64,000 bases of DNA, taken from assembly GCF_014306105.1 (NCBI RefSeq), contig NZ_JACRVF010000004.1:306389-370388 (forward strand), in the 5' to 3' direction. Of this stretch, positions 55,153 to 62,417 are shown in pieces; position 1 is the stretch's first letter, and the number at the start of each line of letters is the position of its first letter. The stretch comes from Pontibacter cellulosilyticus (lineage in GTDB: Bacteria; Bacteroidota; Bacteroidia; Cytophagales; Hymenobacteraceae). The notes under the pieces are model-generated. The model was not told the origin of the DNA. It worked only from the letters and a program-made list of their open reading frames with translations, and made no database searches. The position numbers and the translations under genes are program-made.

Positions 55153-55977
55153 GTTTATGAAAATATAGAGAGGTATAACATGAGAAAAATCTACTGCAGA
55201 GAAAACAAGAAAGATGAGTGGCACTAAGGGATAAAGAAGAAAATGTAATGTAAAGCAAAGAGATTAAGAAACTTCAATAACCTGATGATAAAAGATCGAG
55301 AATAAAGCACACCATAGTATAAGCAAAAATATCCTAAAGCTTAAAACTGAACAGATAATGAAGCCAAAAAGCAATTGAGAAAACATTTAAAAACAGTCAT
55401 TGAAAAATGAATTGAGAATAATAAAGTGGAGAAAATGAGCTAAAAAAATGGGTAGGGAAAGTCTTTAAAAGTGTGGGAATAACTGTGGAAAAGAGTGGGT
55501 AAGTCTAGAACAACTTTACACACCTATAACTGCACTTACATATAAAGCACCGAAAAATGCGTAGAAAGTGGAAACAGGTGCAAAACCAGGAGGCATTAAA
55601 TTGCTTATCCACGTATGTGAGAAGTGTTAAGAAAGAAATACACAAAAAAAGGTAAAAAGTGGAAAACCAACATAAATAACTGAGACAGAGAAAAAGACAA
55701 AAATAATTTATGTGGAATAAATGGTGAAAACAAAACAAGTGTAAACATGATATACACTTTTCTCAAAAGTGAGTAGAGTTATCAACTTATAAACACACCA
55801 AATAACAAAAGAAGATTTATTTAAAAATTCATTTCATAAAAAGTTATTAGGTTATAAAAGATGTGGAAAGGTGGAAAAGGAACACAGAAAAGAGAAAGTA
55901 TCTGGAAAGTGTGACACAAAATTGTAAAGCAAAAATTCTATATCTTTAAAGCAGACACAAAAGAACCCGCAGAAAAT
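55153..55977. other. Long gene-free A-rich region, candidate replication origin
   Basis: The longest gene-free stretch in the window. The plus strand is A/G-rich and poor in C. DnaA-box-like words are visible: TTATCCACG at 55605, TGTGGAAAA at 55484, TGTGGAAAG at 55862, and TTATCAACT near 55779. An AT-rich block (GATTTATTTAAAAATTC, about 55813) resembles a DNA-unwinding element. mnmG and an exact parS site lie 5 kb upstream, and exact DnaA boxes lie at 52048, 53514 and 59154. Whether this is oriC is inferred. Confidence 0.45.
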
Positions 55978-58053
55978 ATGAAGCTGTTGATGAAGCTGAC
56001 ACTACCGTTCGAAGAACCGGTACTAATATTTACACTGGTGCTACTGGTTATACTAGCGGTGCCAATTATGCTGAAGAAACTGAACATACCAGGCATAGTA
56101 GGACTGATAGTGGCTGGCGTGATTTTAGGACCAAACGGGTTTCATATACTGGAGCGTGATGCAAGTATAGTTTTATTTGGTACAGTGGGTTTATTATATA
56201 TCATGTTTCAGGCAGGTCTGGAGATAGACATGATAGATTTTAAAAGGTACAAAGTAAGAAGTATAGTATTTGGTACCCTAACATTTCTGATCCCCATAGT
56301 AGTAGGAACACTCATCTTTTTATACTTACACGATTATGACGTAAAGCCAGCCATATTGCTGGCAAGTATGTTTGCACCGCACACACTCCTGGCCTACCCA
56401 ATTATCAGCAGACTTGGCTTAAGCAAGAACGAGGCAGTAACGCTAACAATAGGTGGTACATTGATTACAGATACTGCCGTTCTGTTTGTACTGGCCATCA
56501 TCATAAACAGCACACACGGAGAAGCAGGTATGGGGTTCTGGATATTGATGATCATCAAAATGCTAGCGTTTGTGTGGGTAGTACTATGGATATTTCCGAA
56601 AATTGCCAAGTACATGTTCAAGCAGCTGGAGAGTGAGAAGGGAGCACAATACCTTTTTGTATTGACAGTAGTATTTGCAGCAGCATTCTTATCAGAGGTG
56701 GCAGGAATGGAAGCTATAATAGGCGCTTTCTTGGCAGGGCTGGCACTAAACCCACTGATACCACACACATCTCCGCTCATGAACAGGATTGAATTTGTGG
56801 GTAACAACCTCTTTATCCCATTCTTCCTCATAAGTACAGGTATGCTCGTGGACCTGAAAACGCTGTTTACAGATACGAATGCCATACTTATAGCAGCAAC
56901 AATAGTTATACTGTCACCGATAACAAAGTATGCAGCAGCTTACTTAACTCAAAAGATTTTCAAATTCAGTATACTTCAGCGGCACCTGATCTTCGGGTTG
57001 AGCAGTGCACATGCTGCAGCTACACTGGCGGTGGTGCTGGCAGGATATGAAATAGGTTTATTGGGAGAGAGTGCACTGAACGGAGCAGTCGTTCTTATCC
57101 TTACATCAAGTATGGTGAGTTCGTTCTCAACAGAGAAAGTGGCAAGAACACTGGCTATACTGGAAAGCAGAAGAAAGCCAGACCTAAGTCAGAAACCAGA
57201 CAAAATACTGGTACCGATTGGAAATCCGAAGACAATAGAGAAACTAATCGACTTGGCGGTAATGCTAAAGAACCCTCAACATAAAGCACCTATCTATCCA
57301 CTGGCAGTGGTGATTGACAACGAGCATGCTGAAGAAGAGATCTACAAGAAGAACCAGATGCTGCAGGAAGCCATAACACATGCATCGGCAACAGATAATG
57401 ATGTGCAGCTGGTATCAAAAATAGATGTGAACGTACCTAGCGGAATACTACGTGCCATAAAAGAGCTAATGATAACAGAGGTTGTGCTGGGGTGGAATGC
57501 CAAAATCACTGCCAGAGATAGAATATTCGGATCAGTGCTGGATAACTTACTGGACAACACAGACGAGATGATTCTTGTGTGTAAACTGATACAGCCTTTA
57601 AACACAACAGGTAGAATAATTGTGATAGTGCCAACAAATGCAGAATTGGAACGAGGCTTTTTAAGGTGGATAAGAGCTGTTAAGCTATTATCGAATCAGT
57701 TGGGTGCTCCATTGGTGTTCAGAGCGCGTAGAAGAACGCTGAACAAGCTTAAACAAGCAGTAAAAGCGAGCAAGCCAACCGTAGATGCTATCTACCAGCA
57801 ATACACAAGCATAAACGAAATTGCCAGCATGAAAAATGAGCTGAAGAAAGATGATATGGTGGTAGTAATTTCGGCAAGGAAAAAGACAGTATCATATAAC
57901 AGTAGCATGGATTATGTGCCACGGGTACTATCCAGAGAGTACAAAGACAACAGTTTCATAGTGATTTATCCAGAACAGTATTCGGTTTACCAAACAGTGC
58001 CGGTTAAGCCAATACCAGTAGCATACGAAGATGCCAATGGGAAAGGAATTTGA
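55978..58053 (+). CDS. CPA2-type cation:proton antiporter with C-terminal USP-like domain
   Basis: A 691-residue membrane transporter. The first ~400 residues hold about 12 helices (PGIVGLIVAGVILGPNG, FQAGLEIDMIDFKR, GGTLITDTAVLFVLA), typical of CPA2 Na+/H+ or K+/H+ exchangers. The last ~280 residues are soluble and contain repeats of a universal-stress-like fold (KILVPIGNPKTIEKLIDLA), perhaps a regulatory domain. The transported ion is unknown. Its end overlaps the DUF4385 gene by 23 bp. Confidence 0.9.
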   Translation: MKLLMKLTLPFEEPVLIFTLVLLVILAVPIMLKKLNIPGIVGLIVAGVILGPNGFHILERDASIVLFGTVGLLYIMFQAGLEIDMIDFKRYKVRSIVFGTLTFLIPIVVGTLIFLYLHDYDVKPAILLASMFAPHTLLAYPIISRLGLSKNEAVTLTIGGTLITDTAVLFVLAIIINSTHGEAGMGFWILMIIKMLAFVWVVLWIFPKIAKYMFKQLESEKGAQYLFVLTVVFAAAFLSEVAGMEAIIGAFLAGLALNPLIPHTSPLMNRIEFVGNNLFIPFFLISTGMLVDLKTLFTDTNAILIAATIVILSPITKYAAAYLTQKIFKFSILQRHLIFGLSSAHAAATLAVVLAGYEIGLLGESALNGAVVLILTSSMVSSFSTEKVARTLAILESRRKPDLSQKPDKILVPIGNPKTIEKLIDLAVMLKNPQHKAPIYPLAVVIDNEHAEEEIYKKNQMLQEAITHASATDNDVQLVSKIDVNVPSGILRAIKELMITEVVLGWNAKITARDRIFGSVLDNLLDNTDEMILVCKLIQPLNTTGRIIVIVPTNAELERGFLRWIRAVKLLSNQLGAPLVFRARRRTLNKLKQAVKASKPTVDAIYQQYTSINEIASMKNELKKDDMVVVISARKKTVSYNSSMDYVPRVLSREYKDNSFIVIYPEQYSVYQTVPVKPIPVAYEDANGKGI

Positions 58054-58531
58054 TTATTCAATCAACTTCGATAAAACAGATTTTAGAAAACATCCGGAGT
58101 TGTACAGGGTAGGAAAAGGGGAACAGGGAGTATTACTTGTAGAGCCTTACAAATCAGAAATATTACCACACTGGCGATTTAAAAACCCTGACATAGCCCG
58201 GGAGTCTTCAGAAAAAATATATGAAATGTTCCTGAATTATCTGGAGCAGCAGGATTTTGTGGGTGCGGACATGGCACGCAAGTACCTGCAAATGGGCTAT
58301 ACAAGGGCAAGGCGCTACGCGAACCACAAAAGTGGGAAGAAGTACAAAGGACCTGTGCCGGACGACAAGAAAGGGCAAAGCGGGGCACATGGGAGAGAGC
58401 AACTTCCATTAGACCAAGATCCGGTAAAAGCAGCGGCAGCCGAAATTTTCTACGAAAAGTGGCAGTTAGCAAAGCAGAACGAAGACTATCAGGAACTAAA
58501 AGAAAAATTTATAGCTAAATACAGCTCGTAA
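58031..58531 (+). CDS. DUF4385 family protein
   Basis: A 166-residue soluble protein with the core of DUF4385: FRKHPELYRVGKGEQGVLLV, PYKSEILPHWRFK and GADMARKYLQMGYTRARRY. The family is widespread but uncharacterised. Two ATGs (58031 and 58037) are possible; both overlap the antiporter gene, so translation is likely coupled. It is the last gene of that unit. Confidence 0.85.
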   Translation: MPMGKEFDYSINFDKTDFRKHPELYRVGKGEQGVLLVEPYKSEILPHWRFKNPDIARESSEKIYEMFLNYLEQQDFVGADMARKYLQMGYTRARRYANHKSGKKYKGPVPDDKKGQSGAHGREQLPLDQDPVKAAAAEIFYEKWQLAKQNEDYQELKEKFIAKYSS

Positions 58532-58578
58532 AGCCGCATCTGTAAATTAAAACATAACCACTAAATAAGTTAATCACG

Positions 58579-58586
58579 TATCTTTG
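58579..58586 (+). promoter_or_regulatory. TAnnTTTG promoter box
   Basis: TATCTTTG lies 21 bp before the ATG at 58608. Confidence 0.55.
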
Positions 58587-58607
58587 CTAAAAATAATTCT
58601 GTAGAAA

Positions 58608-59066
58608 ATGATCAACAAAGACATCAGGTTAGGCAAAGGGCTTGGTAAGATCAAGTTTGGCCTGTCAATGGAAGAAGTAGAAGAATTGATAGGAGAGCCG
58701 GAAGAAATCGAAGAATCTGATGAAGAGGATGAGTTTGAACATGAAGCCTGGAACTACTGGGAAGACGGCTACTCATTGTACTTCGATAAAGAAGATGATT
58801 ACAAATTAAGCTGCATCGAAACAGCGAACCGAGAAGTACAGCTTTGGGGAGAGCGCATTTTTGAAATGAGCAAAGACCAAATCGTCCGACTGTTTGCCGA
58901 CAATGATGTAACGGATATAGAGGAGGAAGATGCAGAAACCGGTGAGACCAGGGTATCTTTCGAAAAAGAGATGATTGATTTATACTTTGACGAAGACCAA
59001 CTGATAGCTGTTAACTTTGGGGTGTTTATTAACGACAACCTGGAAGTAATGTGGCCAGAAAAATAG
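58608..59066 (+). CDS. Acidic hypothetical protein (152 aa)
   Basis: A 152-residue strongly acidic cytosolic protein. The N-terminal pattern GLGKIKFGLSMEEVEELIGEP resembles the start of SmpA/BamE-like or regulator-type small domains, where a helix follows a GLxxxEV element, but there is no lipobox. The rest is Glu/Asp-rich (EEIEESDEEDEFEHEA). Function is unknown. It has its own promoter and a strong terminator. Confidence 0.6.
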   Translation: MINKDIRLGKGLGKIKFGLSMEEVEELIGEPEEIEESDEEDEFEHEAWNYWEDGYSLYFDKEDDYKLSCIETANREVQLWGERIFEMSKDQIVRLFADNDVTDIEEEDAETGETRVSFEKEMIDLYFDEDQLIAVNFGVFINDNLEVMWPEK

Positions 59067-59085
59067 AAGCATTAATAAGTATATA

Positions 59086-59127
59086 CAAACAGCCCCGGCT
59101 CCTAAAAGGCCGGGGCTGTTTGCTTTT
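59086..59127 (+). terminator. Terminator of the acidic hypothetical gene
   Basis: A 14-bp perfect stem pairs 59086-59099 with 59109-59122, followed by CTTTTA. Confidence 0.85.
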
Positions 59128-59153
59128 AGGAAGAAATATCAAGTATGAGTGGC

Positions 59154-59162
59154 TGTGGATAA
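59154..59162 (-). promoter_or_regulatory. Exact DnaA-box match in intergenic DNA
   Basis: TGTGGATAA on the plus strand is the exact reverse complement of the DnaA box TTATCCACA. It lies in the intergenic gap between two terminators, about 3 kb from the candidate origin. Confidence 0.5.
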
Positions 59163-59232
59163 AATGACTGTTGTAATAGGCATAAACAGATTTAAGCCGG
59201 ATTTGGAGCAGAAGTATTAACATGTAGTAAAT

Positions 59233-59263
59233 AAAAAGGCCCGGACAAATGCCGGGCCTTTTT
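59233..59263 (-). terminator. Terminator of the PiT-like permease gene
   Basis: AAAAAGGCCCGG (59233-59244) pairs with CCGGGCCTTTTT (59252-59263) around ACAAATG. T runs occur on both strands, so it can serve either direction. Confidence 0.85.
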
Positions 59264-59295
59264 GATGCAATAGCTCTATCTTAAAAAGCTGAATC

Positions 59296-60432
59296 TTATT
59301 TGAAGAAGAAGTTAATTAACTCTTCCTGAATAACAGGGTTGATAGCAACGGCAAGTATAACCGATATGATCAAACCGATGGTTACAGAAAGAATGTCTTT
59401 ACCGATAAGGCCAAAGGTTTTGGCAAACTTAACAGAGCTATCGTGGGCACGTAAACGCATGCCTAGTTCACGGCCAGCCAGCAAACCTATGAACACCCAA
59501 GTAGTACTCATTGGGATGTTGTTCACTTCTTTAAAATAATAAAGTATAATGGCATAAACTAAGTCGATGATGGTAGCACTTCTAACGTCACGAACTTCGG
59601 ATTTCTCATTAATGATATGCTGAATCTTCTCGCCACGCTTAAAGAACATAAAACCAAGGCCAAGAAAAATGAACCCTGCAAAAGCGGCAAACTCCCAAAC
59701 ATCTAACTGGCGGGGCAGGTAAACAGCCACGTTGGCAAGGTCCTGAGCAAGCCAGGTGTGCCATAAGAAACCACTGATTAACCATTGAGCCCAAATCCAT
59801 ATGGCATGTGCCTCACCTTTAACAAACTTCTTGATAACTTTTGTTAGCAGCACATAAATAATGAAAGCAGAAACGAAAGCCGCTACATAGCCCATTAAGC
59901 TTTTGCTTACCATGCTGATGATGGCACCAGAGCTTACGGTAAACACGCTAAGAAGCATAAAGGTAGTGGATACAGGTATTCTAAACCTCGTTAGAAGCAG
60001 TAGAACAATAGGAGCGGCTAACTGTAGGTAAACAAAGCTATCAGGAGTCTGATCGAAACCTTTAGAGGAAAGACGTTGATAGGTTACGTCGCCGTCAAAA
60101 GCATACCAGCTGTAGAAAACTGTGCCCAGAAAGATAGCACCCATAAACAGCCACTGCCAGTACCATTTCTTGTCTTCGTTAGATACGATGAAAGTACCAA
60201 TAGTCTGTATACTATCGTTGGCGATAGCAGAGTATCCTGCAAAAGCAAAGCCTACCCACATCGCTATAGATGCATAAGGGTAAACGATACCAGCCAGAAT
60301 AAGTGAAAAGGCGATGAAATAAAGAAATTTCTTCTCCTTCTCAATATAAATGTCAATAATGCTGTAACGTTTCCTGAACTTATAAGGCTGTACAGGTACT
60401 ACAGGCTTTTTTGACTTTTTAATTTTAGCCAT
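59296..60432 (-). CDS. PiT-like inorganic phosphate transporter-family permease
   Basis: A 378-residue membrane protein with about ten helices. Two inverted half-motifs of the PiT type are visible: GYSAIANDSIQTIGT and, in the second half, AQDLANVAVYLPR, with IPVSTTF and IPMSTTW segments matching the usual PVSTT element. The basic N-terminus (KIKKSKKPVV) is cytosolic. Family assignment is moderately secure; the substrate could be phosphate or sulfate. It is monocistronic, with a strong terminator. Confidence 0.75.
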   Translation of the reverse strand: MAKIKKSKKPVVPVQPYKFRKRYSIIDIYIEKEKKFLYFIAFSLILAGIVYPYASIAMWVGFAFAGYSAIANDSIQTIGTFIVSNEDKKWYWQWLFMGAIFLGTVFYSWYAFDGDVTYQRLSSKGFDQTPDSFVYLQLAAPIVLLLLTRFRIPVSTTFMLLSVFTVSSGAIISMVSKSLMGYVAAFVSAFIIYVLLTKVIKKFVKGEAHAIWIWAQWLISGFLWHTWLAQDLANVAVYLPRQLDVWEFAAFAGFIFLGLGFMFFKRGEKIQHIINEKSEVRDVRSATIIDLVYAIILYYFKEVNNIPMSTTWVFIGLLAGRELGMRLRAHDSSVKFAKTFGLIGKDILSVTIGLIISVILAVAINPVIQEELINFFFK

Positions 60433-60632
60433 TTTTAAAAATTGGGTGAGAAACTTAAAAAACTGTGCAAGTTACCTCAAAAAGTAAAAACCGAACCCAA
60501 AGCCAATGTTAAGAAATTGTTAACACAAATAAGTTAGAATTTAACGGGTGTAAAAAAGTTGTGAGCAGCGTATAAAAGTCTCTTATTTAAAATCTAACAC
60601 TTACATACTGGCATAATCAAACTCTAATAAGC

Positions 60633-60640
60633 TATCTTTG
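60633..60640 (+). promoter_or_regulatory. TAnnTTTG promoter box of the glycyl-tRNA synthetase gene
   Basis: TATCTTTG ends four bases before the ATG at 60645, the same spacing as at rsmI. The predicted transcript would be leaderless or nearly so. Confidence 0.5.
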
Positions 60641-60644
60641 CAGC

Positions 60645-62147
60645 ATGGCAACACAAGAAAAAGCAACTGTAGAAAACGCACAGTTAAAAGATATTATCTC
60701 CCACGCAAAGGAGTATGGTTTCGTGTTCTCATCCAGCGACATCTACGACGGCCTGCAGGCTGTGTATGATTACGGGCAGATGGGTGTGGAGCTGAAGAAC
60801 AACATTAAAAACCTGTGGTGGAAATGCATGACCCAGCTGAACCAGAATGTTGTTGGTTTGGATGCGGCCATTTTTATGCACCCATTGGTTTGGAAGGCAT
60901 CAGGGCACGTCGACAGCTTTAACGACCCGATGATCGACAACAAGGACTCTAAGAAGCGCTATCGTGCCGATGTGCTGATCGAAGATAAAGCCGCACAGTA
61001 CGAAGCAGAAGGCAAAGTAGAAGAAGCCGGCGCCCTTCTTGCCGAAATGGGCAAGCTGCTGGAAGACGAAAACCTGAACGGTGTACGCGACCTGATCATC
61101 AGCGAAGGCATCAAATGCCCTATTTCCGGAACAGCTAACTGGACAGAAGTACGCCAGTTTAACCTGATGTTCTCTACGCAGGTGGGTTCTGTGGCCGAAG
61201 AGTCTCAAACAATTTACCTGCGCCCGGAAACAGCACAAGGTATTTTCGTAAACTTCCTGAACGTGCAGAAGACAGGCCGCATGAAAGTGCCTTTCGGTAT
61301 CGCACAGATCGGTAAAGCCTTCCGTAACGAGATCGTGGCGCGCCAGTTCATCTTCAGAATGCGTGAGTTTGAGCAGATGGAGATGCAATTCTTTGTACGC
61401 CCTGGCACCGAGATGGAGTGGTATGAGCAGTGGAAAGAAGCTCGTAAGGCATGGCATTTAGCTATTGGTATTCCTGCAGAAAGCCTGCGCTATCACGACC
61501 ACGAAAAGCTGGCCCACTATGCCAACGCCGCTGTGGATATCGAGTACCGTTTCCCGTTCGGCTTTAAAGAAGTAGAGGGTATCCACTCTCGTACTGACTT
61601 TGACCTGACACAGCACCAGGAGCTTAGTCGCAAGAAAATGCAGTACTTCGACAACGACCTGAACGAGGATGGCAAACCTTACGGTAACTTCATTCCTTAT
61701 GTAATCGAGACATCAGCCGGTGCAGATCGCTTGTTCCTGATGACGCTTTGCAATGCTTATACTGAAGAGGAGATTGTGGAAGGAGATAGCACCAAGTCAC
61801 GTACTTTCCTGAAGTTCCATCCAGCGCTGGCTCCGGTTAAGGCAGCTATACTTCCGTTAACGAAAAAAGACGGTTTGCCAGAAAAAGCAACGGAAATTTA
61901 TGATGCGCTGAAGTATGATTTCAACATGATCTACGAAGAGCGCGACAGCATCGGTAAACGCTATACCCGCCAGGATTTGATTGGTACCCCATTCTGTATT
62001 GCTGTAGACCACCAGACATTGGAGGATAACACTGTTACTGTTCGTGACCGCGACAGCCGTGAGCAAATACGTATGCCTATTGCAGATCTAAAGAACTACA
62101 TTGAGAAAGCTGTAAGCTTCAAGAGTATTTTTGAAAAGCTAGCTTAA
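60645..62147 (+). CDS. glyQS: Glycine--tRNA ligase, single-chain (dimeric) type
   Basis: A 500-residue class II aminoacyl-tRNA synthetase that charges tRNA-Gly. Landmarks: the class II motif regions TIYLRPETAQGIFVNF, FGIAQIGKAFRNEI, and IETSAGADRLFLMTL; the anticodon-binding domain covers the last ~120 residues (KAAILPLTKKDGLPEKATEIY). It is the homodimeric form rather than the alpha2-beta2 bacterial form. Codon use is GC-rich and regular, consistent with high expression. Confidence 0.95.
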   Translation: MATQEKATVENAQLKDIISHAKEYGFVFSSSDIYDGLQAVYDYGQMGVELKNNIKNLWWKCMTQLNQNVVGLDAAIFMHPLVWKASGHVDSFNDPMIDNKDSKKRYRADVLIEDKAAQYEAEGKVEEAGALLAEMGKLLEDENLNGVRDLIISEGIKCPISGTANWTEVRQFNLMFSTQVGSVAEESQTIYLRPETAQGIFVNFLNVQKTGRMKVPFGIAQIGKAFRNEIVARQFIFRMREFEQMEMQFFVRPGTEMEWYEQWKEARKAWHLAIGIPAESLRYHDHEKLAHYANAAVDIEYRFPFGFKEVEGIHSRTDFDLTQHQELSRKKMQYFDNDLNEDGKPYGNFIPYVIETSAGADRLFLMTLCNAYTEEEIVEGDSTKSRTFLKFHPALAPVKAAILPLTKKDGLPEKATEIYDALKYDFNMIYEERDSIGKRYTRQDLIGTPFCIAVDHQTLEDNTVTVRDRDSREQIRMPIADLKNYIEKAVSFKSIFEKLA

Positions 62148-62166
62148 GTATAACCAAGATTAAGTT

Positions 62167-62200
62167 AAGAGGCAGCATGGGAAACCATGCTGCCTCTTTC
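62167..62200 (+). terminator. Terminator of the glycyl-tRNA synthetase gene
   Basis: A 14-bp perfect stem pairs 62167-62180 with 62185-62198 around a GAAA tetraloop, followed by a short T/C tract. Confidence 0.85.
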
Positions 62201-62417
62201 ATTTACAGCTCAGAAGTATAACAGCCAAAGACTCAATTTGTGTTAAAAAAGGAGCACTAATGTGCAAATTTGTTTTTTATATTCCTGTGGACAAGGAGCA
62301 GCTATAACAACAGTAGCTTTTGTACATTAATTTGTCCTAATCTCAGAGATTAAAGGAGTTAGTTGATAGTAAAAATTAATTTTTTGTAGATTAAAGGATT
62401 CAATTACATCCCACACA

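Noticed and set aside
55505..55738. Phe/Cys-rich minus-strand ORF in the gene-free gap
   Set aside because: Its composition just mirrors the A/G-rich plus strand; there is no ribosome site or conserved motif.
60900..61457. 185-codon minus-strand ORF inside the glycyl-tRNA synthetase gene
   Set aside because: Antisense to a strongly conserved enzyme; high codon bias of the real gene creates open frames on the other strand.
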